Assembly: GCA_018816885.1 (NCBI GenBank)
Contig: JAHIUS010000012.1
Coordinates: 1 to 35,408, forward strand
Origin: Patescibacteria group bacterium
GTDB lineage: Bacteria > Patescibacteriota > Gracilibacteria > UBA1369 > UBA12470
DNA length: 35,408 nt
Direction of reading: 5' to 3'
The notes below the pieces were generated by a model. It was not told the origin of the DNA. It made no database searches and was given only the letters and a program-made list of their open reading frames with translations. The translations under genes and the position numbers were made by a program. Shown here in pieces: positions 7,352 to 18,300 of this stretch. Each line of letters opens with the position of its first letter. Positions within the stretch are counted from its first letter, which is position 1.

Positions 7352-8186
7352 ATACCTGGCTCTCGCAACAATAGCGGTTATGGGGCTGATACTTTTTATT
7401 TTTAATATAATCATCACCCTAAACCTCCTCGCAACAGGTATAATCAATGAAATCTATCAAGAGGTCGACATGATCGTATATCTTCAAGATGATGCGGATA
7501 TTTTTCAAATAAATACCCTGACAGAAGAATTGACAGCGATGGAAGAAATAATATCCGTAAAATACACCACAAAAGATGAGGCATTAACCGAATACTTGCA
7601 ACTCTACCCCGAACAACAAGACCCTTTCACCATATACGGAATCGACAATCCGCTCCCGGCAAGCATACAAATCATAACCGAGTCACCCGAAAACCACGCC
7701 GTAATCCAAAAGACCCTTGCCCTTCCCGAATATGAAGATCTATTCCTGACAATAGAAAGTAATTCGGAAAATCAAAACCTGGTTAGTCGCGTCCTCTCGA
7801 TCGGCACATACACAAACAACCTCGTAATGGCCGTTTTGATCACCTTCCTGGCCGCGAGCTTCCTCGTAATTCTAAACGCAATTTACTTAACAATTTTCAA
7901 CAGAAGAAAAGAGATCGAAATCATGGAACTGGTCGGAGCCGACATATCTTTCATAAGATGGCCGTTCCTGTTTGAAGGAATCGCAATCAGCGGAGCCGCC
8001 GTACTTCTGAGTATGATTTTGATATCGGGCTTCATCTCTTCCGTTAACCTGGATTCAACCTTAATGGAATTAACTTCTACCAAAAAAATCATCACAATCG
8101 CTTTACTTCAAATAATTATGAGTATCGGCGTTGGAACCCTAAGCAGCTTCATTGCTATTGAAAACCACCTCAAGCGCCAAAGATGA
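7302..8186 (+). CDS. ftsX: Cell division protein FtsX
   Basis: 294 aa with the FtsX layout: a short cytoplasmic N-terminus (L-A-A-K-N-L-W-R-N-K), TM1 at about 19-44, an extracellular domain to about 165 with the V-Y-L-Q-D-D-A start typical of FtsX, and three more TM segments (about 172-195, 217-240, 262-284), with the R-R-K-E-I-E-I-M-E-L-V-G-A coupling segment between TM2 and TM3. FtsX pairs with the ATPase FtsE and activates peptidoglycan hydrolases at division. ftsE is not adjacent here, which is unusual. The start at 7302 keeps the conserved N-terminus although it overlaps the previous gene by 50 nt. Confidence 0.93.
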   Translation: MLKSSLNLAAKNLWRNKYLALATIAVMGLILFIFNIIITLNLLATGIINEIYQEVDMIVYLQDDADIFQINTLTEELTAMEEIISVKYTTKDEALTEYLQLYPEQQDPFTIYGIDNPLPASIQIITESPENHAVIQKTLALPEYEDLFLTIESNSENQNLVSRVLSIGTYTNNLVMAVLITFLAASFLVILNAIYLTIFNRRKEIEIMELVGADISFIRWPFLFEGIAISGAAVLLSMILISGFISSVNLDSTLMELTSTKKIITIALLQIIMSIGVGTLSSFIAIENHLKRQR

Positions 8187-8887
8187 AAACCTTAAAAATA
8201 AACGGAATCATCATCTTCAAAAGAGATTTCGGTGAGTCCGACCGTATTTTCCACATCTTCACAGAACATATCGGGAAAATCGAAGTAATAGCCAAAAACG
8301 TCAGGAACGGAAGCCGCCGAGCAGGCCACTTGGAGCTTTTTAACTTTGGAACATTTTTTCTTTATAAAAGCAAAAATCACTACTACCTCAACCAATGCGA
8401 AACCATCCACGAATTCACGCAACTAAAAAAAGATCTGGACTCAATCGGAGCCGCCTACCTGGCAATCGAACTTCTTAACAAACTAATGCCTCTCGAAGAC
8501 CCAAACCAAGAACTTTTCCGGGAAACCGCTCTATTCCTGAAATACCTGGAATTAACTTTAAAAAAAGACCTAACCTTACTCACATTCAAGATAAAACTGA
8601 TGACGGAGCTGGGTCTTTTGCCGGAAATAATGGAGTGCTCCGGCTGCAAAAACAGACTCGCACCGGACCTAACCTACTTCCCAAACGAGCACCGCTACTA
8701 CTGCCGCGGCTGCACCTCAAACGAAGGAACTCTGGTGTCCACCAACTCAATCAAGCTCTTTTACTACCTGAAAAAAGTGGATTTCGGAAAAGCTCTCACT
8801 TTAAAATCAGACAAAAACCTCGAAAAAGCCATCGCAGAACTGACGACATTAACAGACTTGTATTTGCAGGAGCATTTGGGGAGTTAG
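8183..8887 (+). CDS. recO: DNA repair protein RecO
   Basis: 234 aa. An N-terminal OB-fold (G-I-I-I-F-K-R-D-F-G-E-S-D-R-I-F near 8-23) is followed by a helical domain, with a zinc-binding pair of cysteines C152-x2-C155 and C174-x2-C177 at the usual place. RecO anneals SSB-coated DNA and loads RecA with RecR. The ATG overlaps the ftsX stop in ATGA (4 nt). It is the last gene of the plus-strand run and converges on the RelA/SpoT gene. Confidence 0.93.
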   Translation: MKTLKINGIIIFKRDFGESDRIFHIFTEHIGKIEVIAKNVRNGSRRAGHLELFNFGTFFLYKSKNHYYLNQCETIHEFTQLKKDLDSIGAAYLAIELLNKLMPLEDPNQELFRETALFLKYLELTLKKDLTLLTFKIKLMTELGLLPEIMECSGCKNRLAPDLTYFPNEHRYYCRGCTSNEGTLVSTNSIKLFYYLKKVDFGKALTLKSDKNLEKAIAELTTLTDLYLQEHLGS

Positions 8888-8942
8888 CCTGTAACTTTTG
8901 CTTTGATTCAAAGATGTAAAGCAGAGCACTTTGGCAAAACAC

Positions 8943-8976
8943 CACAATTGAAAATTGGCAATTGAGAATTGAACAC
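8943..8976. repeat. Degenerate heptanucleotide array (c) after relA/spoT
   Basis: Four AATTGAA-like units in 7-nt register. Read on the minus strand, the first unit is TAGGTGT and contains the TAG stop of the RelA/SpoT gene. Confidence 0.75.
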
Positions 8977-11121
8977 CTACTTCACTGAAACCTTCTCAAC
9001 CCCCACAACACCCTCAATCCTATTGAGAAGTTTTTCAAGCTCATCATAACCGCCAACTTCAATCACAAGCATCCCCACAACCCCCCCATCCACTCGATCA
9101 ACAGAGATATTCGCAATATTACACTTAAGATCGTCAATAACTGAAGCAATATCGGAAAGCAAGCCCGATCTGTCTTGCGCCTCAACCTTAACTTCGGCTT
9201 GGTAAGACTTCTCTGAAACCTTGGACTTCCAATCAACAGAAACAAATCGATCTTCATCAAGCCCGCGAAGATTACCGCAAGACTTCTTATGAACGCGAAT
9301 CTGCTTTCCGCGAGTAACATAACCAAGTATGGAATCCCCATACCCCGGCTTGCAACAAGCACTCAAAACAACAGGAAGACCGGTATGCCCACCGACAACC
9401 ATCAGCTTGGTCAAATCACTGCCGTCAGAAACAACTTTCTTGGGATCAACAACCTTTTTCTCCCCCATCAGATCTTCTTCGAGGAAAATTTTCTTAATAA
9501 CAGTCCCAACCGTAATAACTCCCGACCCCAAAGCCTCCAGGATTTCCTCTCTATGAACAGAATTCAGCTTTTTACCATCATAAACCTTAAGTAAACTCAA
9601 TCTGGAATCCAAACCCGCCTTACCGATCATCTTCAAATACTTATTCAAAAGCTCCTTCCCTTCCTTAACATTCCGCTCTTTATCAAAAGATTTGAAGTGA
9701 TTTTTAATCTTATTCGAAGCAGCAGCAGTCTTAACGAAAGAAAGCCAATACCTGTTCGGACCGGGCTCTTTTTTAGTCAAAATCGTAACAACCTGCCCAT
9801 TCTTCAACTCATAATCAAGAGGTACGATCCGACCGTCAACTTTAGCTTGAAAACAACAATGTCCAACATCCGTATGAACACTATAAGCAAAATCAATGGG
9901 AGTAGCCCCTCTCGGCAGATCTTTAACCTCCCCATCCGGAGTAAGAGCAAAGATCCGATCACTAAAAAGATCCAACTTTACATTACTCTCTGAATCTACA
10001 TCGGAAAGCCCTTCAATCCACTCAAAATACTGATCAAAATTCGCAGGAGAAATCTTATGTCCCTTCTCTTTGTAAAGCCAATGAGCCGCAACTCCATACC
10101 TGGACTCCTCATCCATGTCTTTGTTACGAATCTGAATTTCAACAGGCTGAGAATTCCCTTCAACAAGCCCGACAACCGCAGTATGCAGACTCCTGTATCC
10201 ATTCGACTTGGGAACAGCAACATAATCTTTGAAACGATTCGGCAGAGGCTTCCAATTCTTATGGATAAAACCGAGAGCCGAATACAAACTGGAAATATCC
10301 TCATCGGGAACAACTATCCTAAGCGCATAAATATCATAAAGCGCGTTCAAAGAATTAATATCCTTCCTCTTCATCTTGCTGTGAATACTGTAAATGTGCT
10401 TGATCCTCCCCTTAACTTCCGCCTCCATACCCTCTTTTTTCAAAGAAGCCGAAAGCTTGAGAACCGCATCATCAATAGCTTCCTGATGCATCTCGCCATA
10501 ACGATCAACCTCCTTTTTTAAATCATTAAAATCCTCGGGGGAAAGGTAAGCAAAAGCCAAATCCTCAAGCTGACTCTTGAATTTGTAAATACCGAGTCGA
10601 GCAGCTACCTTCGCATAAACATGCATCGTCTCATTTGCCATCATCTGCTGAAAATCAAAGTCCCGCCCTTCCAAGGTCATCATATTGTGCATACGATCCG
10701 CAAGCCTTATAAAAACAACTCTCAAATCCTTCGCCATAGCCAAAAACATCCTTCGAAAGATCTCGATTTGAGCACGATCACCTCCAATCCGAACCATTCT
10801 AAGTTTCATCGAATCCCTGATAATAGAGCTCACCTTCGAACCGAAACGCTTCTCGATTTCAAAAAGCCCATTCTTCATATGCATAGGTACATCGTGCAGA
10901 AGAGAAGCCGAAACAGTTTCCATATCCGGCCTCAATTTAAGCAGGATGTATGTTGTCTCAAGCGGATGAACCAAATAAGGCTCATCGTTGCGAAATTGTC
11001 CTTCATGCGCCTCCCGAGCAAATTCATAAGCATCCCGAATAACAACCTCATCCAAACCGGGCAGATACTTCTTCGCCTTCTCAATTAATCTACCGATTGT
11101 CAGATCAGGAAAAACGCGCAT
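8977..11121 (-). CDS. RelA/SpoT (Rel) homologue with altered hydrolase site
   Basis: 714 aa with the full long-RSH layout: HD domain (about 25-180), synthetase domain (about 230-350), TGS (about 388-450), a Cys-Cys region (A-C-C-K-P-G-Y-G-D) and a C-terminal ACT domain. The synthetase is intact: R-F-K-D (296-299, the RxKD loop of bifunctional Rel/SpoT), Y-x-A-x-P-K-x-N-G-Y-R-S-L-H-T, and E-I-Q-I-R (328-332). In the HD domain H52, H76-D77 and the A-D-R-x-H-N motif (141-146) remain, but the E-D pair that normally follows (H-D-V-V-E-D-T) reads M80-H81. Those acids are needed for (p)ppGpp hydrolysis in studied Rel proteins, so hydrolase activity is doubtful. The gene is monocistronic, with its own extended -10 promoter. 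Confidence 0.93.
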   Translation of the reverse strand: MRVFPDLTIGRLIEKAKKYLPGLDEVVIRDAYEFAREAHEGQFRNDEPYLVHPLETTYILLKLRPDMETVSASLLHDVPMHMKNGLFEIEKRFGSKVSSIIRDSMKLRMVRIGGDRAQIEIFRRMFLAMAKDLRVVFIRLADRMHNMMTLEGRDFDFQQMMANETMHVYAKVAARLGIYKFKSQLEDLAFAYLSPEDFNDLKKEVDRYGEMHQEAIDDAVLKLSASLKKEGMEAEVKGRIKHIYSIHSKMKRKDINSLNALYDIYALRIVVPDEDISSLYSALGFIHKNWKPLPNRFKDYVAVPKSNGYRSLHTAVVGLVEGNSQPVEIQIRNKDMDEESRYGVAAHWLYKEKGHKISPANFDQYFEWIEGLSDVDSESNVKLDLFSDRIFALTPDGEVKDLPRGATPIDFAYSVHTDVGHCCFQAKVDGRIVPLDYELKNGQVVTILTKKEPGPNRYWLSFVKTAAASNKIKNHFKSFDKERNVKEGKELLNKYLKMIGKAGLDSRLSLLKVYDGKKLNSVHREEILEALGSGVITVGTVIKKIFLEEDLMGEKKVVDPKKVVSDGSDLTKLMVVGGHTGLPVVLSACCKPGYGDSILGYVTRGKQIRVHKKSCGNLRGLDEDRFVSVDWKSKVSEKSYQAEVKVEAQDRSGLLSDIASVIDDLKCNIANISVDRVDGGVVGMLVIEVGGYDELEKLLNRIEGVVGVEKVSVK

Positions 11122-11147
11122 AAAAAATTAGTGGTCAAGGGCTATTG

Positions 11148-11156
11148 ATTTTAGCA
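11148..11156 (-). promoter_or_regulatory. Extended -10 element of the RelA/SpoT gene
   Basis: TGcTAAAAT on the minus strand; the -35 region (TGGATT at 17 nt) is weak. The predicted leader is about 20 nt and has no Shine-Dalgarno sequence. Confidence 0.45.
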
Positions 11157-11265
11157 ATTACAGCACAAAAAATCCACAAAAAATCTGGGTAAAAAACAAG
11201 CAAATAACAACTAAACATCGCAACAGGCTGAAATCATGATTGCGACCCTACTACAAATCAAGCCG

Positions 11266-11281
11266 TTTCGCGCCAGCGAAA
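11266..11281. other. Short hairpin TTTCGC-GCCA-GCGAAA
   Basis: Perfect 6-bp stem with a 4-nt loop, touching heptamer array (d). No T-run follows on either strand, so it is not a classic terminator. It lies 3' of the 343-aa TM protein gene. The rest of the 190-nt spacer 11122-11312 holds the RelA/SpoT promoter and nothing else I can name. Confidence 0.4.
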
Positions 11282-11315
11282 TACTTGATACTTGATACTT
11301 GATACTTGATACCTA
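11281..11315. repeat. Heptanucleotide array (d), four perfect ATACTTG units
   Basis: The most regular array in the window. On the minus strand it reads GTATCAA four times, starting immediately after the TAG stop of the 343-aa gene. Confidence 0.9.
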
Positions 11316-12344
11316 CTCCAGCCCTTCCTCAAATATAAGATCCAGATCCGACCCTCTCACATCAACAACCTGCACCCCTTTCACAAGGGCTTCTTTATTC
11401 AAGGTAACATCCTCAATTCGAGCATTCAGATACAAAAGCGCGCTATACAAAACCTCATACAATTTCCCGCGAGCCTTATACTGAGCCTTCAGATCAACCT
11501 GATCCTGCCCGATTTTTACAAAATCATTCAAGGCCGAAACCGCATCATCACCGTCATAATCCTCAAACTCAGCGAAAAATTCCGCTTCCTTGAGATCTTT
11601 TCCGGAAGAGTTTCCATTATAAAGAACCTCAAGCTCATCAGTTTCATTCTGTAAATCCTTCAAAAGCTCAACCCCTTCATCATAAAGACTCTGCAACTCA
11701 ATAATCAAATCATCAACAGCCGAACTTCTATCGGAAAAATCGTTCAAATAATCGTTAACATCGAAAGAAAGCGCATTCATCACCTTACCGTAATGCTCAA
11801 TCCCGTAAGCAAGATCATCATCCGAAACAGTATCAACCTCCCCAACCTCCATCCCTTGCTCAACACCGCTTTTGCCAATAAGCCCACTATCCGTTCCGAT
11901 TAAAATTCCTCCATACAAAGAAGAATCAACCCAAACCACACCTTGAGGCACATCTTCCTCCACAGGATCAACAAAATCAGGCACATCTCCATCCCCCCCG
12001 GGCTTAATTCCGCCATCAAGAAACGTAACAAAAAATTTCACCCCGACAAAAACAATCAAAATCACAATCGCCAAAAAGGAAACTCCGCCGCAACAGAAAT
12101 AAACATGCTTCTTGGTAAGCCCCGCGTCCTGCAAAACTCCGTCAACCTTGCTCGCAAAACTGTCCACATCTTCATTAATATCAAAATCAGCACCTGAAGT
12201 ACCTTCTTCCTCAACATGAGTAGAAGCGGCCTTCTGAACCTCATCCTGAACCTCCTGAACACCAATCTCCTCATCTTCCGTTACATCTTCAACTTTTGGG
12301 GCATCGACAGAATCTTCTTCCGAATTTTGATCTTCTTCAGGCAT
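11313..12344 (-). CDS. Single-pass membrane protein, partner of giant surface protein
   Basis: 343 aa, not recognised. Residues 1-75 are very acidic and low in complexity and probably cytoplasmic. One TM helix follows at about 83-105 (F-C-C-G-G-V then a long I/V/F run). After a Gly/Pro/Asp linker the C-terminal 200 residues are helical, with heptad-like leucines (D-D-L-I-I-E-L-Q-S-L-Y-D-E-G-V-E-L-L), suggesting a coiled-coil domain outside the membrane. The ATG lies 2 nt after the stop of the 2189-aa surface protein gene, so they are surely co-transcribed and probably act together; an anchor or assembly role is inferred. The stop codon abuts heptamer array (d). Confidence 0.75.
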   Translation of the reverse strand: MPEEDQNSEEDSVDAPKVEDVTEDEEIGVQEVQDEVQKAASTHVEEEGTSGADFDINEDVDSFASKVDGVLQDAGLTKKHVYFCCGGVSFLAIVILIVFVGVKFFVTFLDGGIKPGGDGDVPDFVDPVEEDVPQGVVWVDSSLYGGILIGTDSGLIGKSGVEQGMEVGEVDTVSDDDLAYGIEHYGKVMNALSFDVNDYLNDFSDRSSAVDDLIIELQSLYDEGVELLKDLQNETDELEVLYNGNSSGKDLKEAEFFAEFEDYDGDDAVSALNDFVKIGQDQVDLKAQYKARGKLYEVLYSALLYLNARIEDVTLNKEALVKGVQVVDVRGSDLDLIFEEGLE

Positions 12345-12346
12345 AT

Positions 12347-15300
12347 TTAAAGTTTATTAAGCATATCTTTTTCTTCGGTCATTCTGCTTTTTATAAATAA
12401 AGTCAAAACTCCCAAAATAATCAATATAAAAATCATAATAACTGCGATAGTTCCAAACCCGCCGCTTCCTTCAGCCTCCCTAATCGCAGCCGACTGATAC
12501 AGCAGATTAACCTTCCCGACAGAGAAATCAACCTGAATGGCATCACCTCTAATCCCGGTAGCGGGATTTTCCGCATAAACATAAACCTTATGTTCACCTT
12601 CCGAAAGTGCCGAAGGAGGCTTTACTTCAAACTCACCGGTCAAACTATCGGCAACAACAATAGAAGAAAAGATCATACTCCTCCATGTAACATAAATAAT
12701 CGATCCCGGAGCAGCGAAAGCTTTAAGTGAAATATCACCTTCCTCATCGATTTCAGGGGTTTTAATCTCGGGAGCTCCAATATCGGTATTAACCGTAAAA
12801 CTCTTTATCGCGGAAATATCTATAAGTTTTTTACCGTCAACACCCGCAACAAACAGATTGTAATCACCGTCGGAAAGATTCTCATCAACAACAACAATGA
12901 ACTTCCCAAGCTCATCGGTATCGGTTTCAAAAGAAGAAACGGCAGCTCCGTTTGCATCAAGAACATAAACAACAGCCCGGATATTCGGCTCGGAAGTACC
13001 TTTGATTAAAATATTTGCACCCCTCACAACGGCATTATTCGGCAAATTGGTGATTTTTGTCTTAATATTTTCGACATAATCAGCCTTATTGGGATTAAAT
13101 CCGTAATAAAGCTCATCCATATCGGAAATGCCGTCAAAATCGGAATCCGATGACCAAGGATCAGTCCTGTAAACAGACTCCATATAATCACTCATGCCAT
13201 CACCGTCACTATCGAAATCTTCATCATGAACACTTTCATCAACAGAAACATAATCTCTCTGCGAAGGATCGGAACCTTCAATAAGCTCCAAAACATCGGA
13301 AATACCGTCACCATCCGAATCCCAACTATCCGCATCAATCCCCAAAAGAACCTCAACCTTATCGGAAAGACCATCATTATCCGTATCCGAATTTAAAGGA
13401 TCAGACCCATACAAGAACTCCTCCGCATCGGTAAGCCCATCGGCATCGGTATCCAGACTTCCATCGAAATCTTTATCGGAAAACATCATCTCTTCCCAAA
13501 TATCCAAAAGCCCATCATTATCCTTATCCTCAAATATCTGATCCGCAATCTTATCTTCCGGCAAAACAACATCTGTCAAAACAACTTCCAAAGCAACATC
13601 TTCCCGAACAGAAACCGGAGCAACAATTACTATATCATCCTGAAAAGTAATCTCGATACGATCCTCAAATATCACCTCCCGAGTATCCTTTTCCTCCAAT
13701 TTCAAAACAGGCTCCCGGTTTATAAAAATAATCTGCTCGATAACAAGGTTTTCGAGAGGAATAACTTCAATGGAAATACCCTCTTCAAACTCAAAATCCT
13801 CAGAAACAACCTCAACCTCACCGGCAAGCTCATCAGGATCATAATCATGTCCGGAAACAATATCTGTTGAATCTCCCGAATCATCCGGTATATCGGAACC
13901 ACCGGAAGAACTTGATGAAGACCCTCCTCCCCCACCTCCACCGGTAGTCTGTCCGAAAACAGGATTCTGAGTATTTATAGTGGCAACCGTCAATACGGGA
14001 GTAGAGGCGGAATTCCCATAATTATCCACAGCCTGAACGTAAATATTGTAAGTTGCACCTTCAACAAGATTCGTAAGCGTTGTAGCCACAGCACTCATGG
14101 TGGAAAGTGTCCCCGCCAAAGCATAAGTTGCAGCAGCCTGAACTTTATAATAAATCCTATAAAGATAAAAATTGCTTTCTACGGCAACAGCAGTCCAAGA
14201 AAGACCGATCGAACTCGAAGTAATACTACTGGTATTCAAATCTGAAAGTCCGCCTGAAGGATTAAGCTGATCGATTATAAAAGCCGAAGAAGAACCTGCC
14301 GCACCTTCCGCAATAGTATCGTAAGGAGTAACCCTGACAAGAGCCGTACTTATATCAATATTACTTTCATCCGAAACCGTATCCCAAATAACAGAGACCG
14401 TATTCGCTCCGGAAGAAGTGATAATATAAGCAGATCCTGTCCCAACCTGATAAGCAGCCGAATTATCTATCTCCGGCGTACCATAAGTCGCCGAAACATC
14501 GGAAAGCAAAGTCGCTTTCTGCCACCCTGACCCGACATTATACTCAATTTTGGCCGACAAATTATCATCATCACCGTCATCAACAGTAAACTCAATCGTC
14601 ACTTCCGAACTGCCAGCAACATCCTGTGATCCGGAAACTCCCGATACGGTAGGGCTTTGATTTGTATTAAAAGTTATATCATCCAAAGCAGACTCATTCG
14701 AAAGAGCGTCAACAGCCCAAATTTTGGCATAATAATTAAGCCCCGCAGTCAAACCTGTTACTGTTGTAGTGGCAGTCGCAGCCGAAGCCAAATTAGCATC
14801 ATTACCATTATCCCATTCCAAAGCCTGCCCGGTCCTACCCTGAACATCGCTCTGCCCGGTACCATACCAAACCTCATAATGATCAAAAGCCGGATCCGCA
14901 GCAGCCGTCCATGTAAATGTAGCCGTTGTAGCCGTACTTGAATCAAAAAGAAAAGCGGCAAGCCCCGAAGGCGCACCGGCATCATAAGTAACAGAAACGC
15001 TATCGATTTCAACTTTCTCAGTACCATCGGAAAACAAGAAAGATCTGACATATATACTTCCGGTACCGACATCCCCCGTAAAACCTCCCAAATAACTATT
15101 TATCTCATACTCTGTATTGTGATCCACATTTATATCGGAAACGGCAAGCCAAGAAGTACCGGAGTGATAGAACCAATTAGAACCATCCGCTGAAATTTGA
15201 TAATAACCCGTACCGGCATTATTCCCGGAATAAACCGCATCAAAATCAAAAAGGTTGCTGAACTCGGGATGAGTACCGGCAATCGCGGTATGTATTTTTA

Positions 15301-18300
15301 CATCATCCAAACTCATAGATGCTTCCGCACCAAAAACCGAAGTAGGCTCAGTTCCCGCAGCTTTTCTAACAAACACATAATCCGCTCTGAAATCCGCCAT
15401 ATCAAAGGAAGAAATCTGCAAATGCGGATCATCTGAAACTTGAACGATTGAAGATGCCGTTGTTTCGGTAAAAGTGCTGCTCGGATAAGTAAACTTAAGC
15501 GAAGTACCCTCGTGATACTCAATAGAATAATTATTCCACCCGGTATTGTAAGTAAAATTACTTTCTTCAAAAGTGACACCACCTCTTTCCATATAACAAT
15601 TTGCGCCTGTCCAAAACCCGAAATCAAAACCTTTTTCACCCGAACCCAAATCAGCCTCAAACCTATGAGCAAGCTCGACGAAACCGAGACTCGCTTTGTT
15701 TTCGGTAGCACCCGCATAAGCCCTGTAAAAAACCGCGGTATCGTCCGCAAGAGCATAATCCGTTGACCAAACACCATCCGCCGTACCAAGCTTAAGAGTC
15801 CCATCCGCTTCAGTGAAAGTACCGGTTGTCGTCCATTTGGAAGAATCTACCGTCCCATCATCAAAGTCATCCGCAAACAAGAAAGTATTATCGATATCGG
15901 ACTCGGTAGCTGCAGAAGAATTACCGTAATACATATAAAGCGTTGTATCGGCGGAAGCCGCAACAGTAGGTATCTCAACCCAAACAGAAGCTGTCGTTGA
16001 AGCCGTATAGCTTTCCACCCAATAATCTATCTCTGTACTGCCATCAGAAGTTGTAAACCGAAGATCATCAAAATCCGCCTGCATATCCGAATCATAGGCT
16101 ACCGTCAATCCAACCTGATAATCGGTCAACTCCGCACCACTGTTCGTAATAGTAACCGCTTTTCTCTTGGTATTACCGTCAACAGGAATAAAACTTGCAG
16201 TATAAGTCCCACCGCCAAGATCTTTCAAACTCGCCATGCTGTCGACAACATCCACATCAACAATAGAATCATCATAAACATAATAAGTTGAAGGCGATGC
16301 CTCATCAAAATCCCAAACCTGCGTACTCGTAACTCCGCTGAAAAGCGTTGTAAATGAATGTCCCGTACCGGACCAAGAAGAATCACCAACGGCATTCGTA
16401 TGCCTGGCAAACGCGTAATAAGTAGTAAATTGAGCAAGCTGAGTCTCGCCGGAAAGCACCCCTGCGAAAGTTCCCTTTGAATCGTTAACCGTAATACTCT
16501 CCAGGTTGGAAGAATCATCGGAAGCTGACCAAACAGTAGTATCCCCTGCAAGATCCGTAGTGATCTTCCAATCGGAAGTTGTATGAGAAAGTCCATCGGA
16601 AGCATATGTCGAACTGATTAAAACGGGAGTTCTGCTGTTTTGATAACTACCCGTACCCGAACCGGCAGTAATATAAGGAGTGCTCGGAGCGGAATACTGT
16701 AATTTATAAAGAGTACCGTCCGCACCATCCGCAGGACTGCCATCGGTACCTCCTTTTGTTCCTTTAAGAGAAGTATTTCCAGCAATCATATCTGCAAGAA
16801 AACTGCTTGAATCTGTCGCATAGTAGACAGCGACACGACCACCTCCGCCTCCACCTCCATCAAAACTGCTTCCATTACCACCATTACCACCATTGGCATC
16901 AATAGAACCCGCACCGGCTAAAGTACTGGTTCCGATATTAATAGTTCCTCCGCTTCCTCCTCCTCCGCAATAATTGGCAACACAAGTACCAACCTCACCA
17001 TTGGCGGTAATACTTCCGGCAACAGTAAGAGTCCCGTCAATATCCAAAATAACCTTTCCTCCTCCATCACCTCCCTGACCGGTAGTATTTTGAGATGCAC
17101 CACCACCCGATCCCATAAAAACGGGAGCGGTATTCGAATCATAAGTAGAACCGCCTGTACTCCCTGTTGTACCATCACCACCCGCGCCGCCATGTCCGGC
17201 TCCACCACCACCGGCCGCAATCGCACCAAACCCGGATGTAGAAGTCGCACAAACACCGGTAGTCGTATTCGGACCATCACCAGGATCATCCTCGGCTCCT
17301 CCTCCGGCACAACCGACACCATCTGCGGCAATCGACGAGTCGGAGTCAATATTCAAACTTGCCACCTCCCAATTAACACTCGCAGTTATATCGGTATTAA
17401 CAAGCGCAACGGCAACATCATTATCAAAAGTAATAGCCCCTCCGTCAGCACTGGCTGTTCCGGCTTCTTTATCAACGCCGGTATTCCCGTTCCATGTCAA
17501 ATTATTAAGAGTAAGATCATTCGCGACATCCCAATCCACAACCGCACCACTCTTATTGATATCAATCGTACTGGCCCCTACAGTCGTCCATGTATCGGCG
17601 GATAGATTGAAATTCGTAGTATTTGTAATATCCCAATCCGCTCCACTGGTATTTATAGTCCCCGAAGCCGTAAGGTTTATAGTCGTAATTGCGGAAGAAC
17701 AATCCCAAGTTCCATCAAGAAAAGAAAGATTCCCGACAGTTCCTATATTTAAGGTAGTTTGATCCTCACAATAAAAATCGGCTCCATCGTCGAAAACAAG
17801 ACCTGTCCTAACATAATCCACCCCGTTTTTAAAATCCAACCCTGAAGTAACCCTCAGATTTCCGGCTCCATCATCGGATGTTCTGTCCAAAATAAAAGTA
17901 GTTCCGTTAGTTCCATCCGTTGCCAAAGTCGAGCTTGCACCGGCCAATCCGGCCGCAGCCGTAATATTCCCAAGATCAAACCCATTCAAAACACCATAAT
18001 AAACAGCAATTCGACCTCCTCCTCCGCCTCCGCCATCACGAGTATTATCACTACTGTTAACACCATTTCCGCCGGCTGCGGACACAGTCCCGATACCGGA
18101 CAAAGTTGCAGCATTGATATAAACACCGCCGCCGCTTCCACCTCCGGCCGCCTGAGTACCATCCAAACCGCCGACAGTACCATCGGCACTGATAGTTCCG
18201 TTAACAGTCAATGTACCCAGTACATCCAAATAAGCTCTTCCGCCACCATCACCACCGTCTCCATTACCACCGGCTCCTCCTCCCGACCCCAATAAAACGG

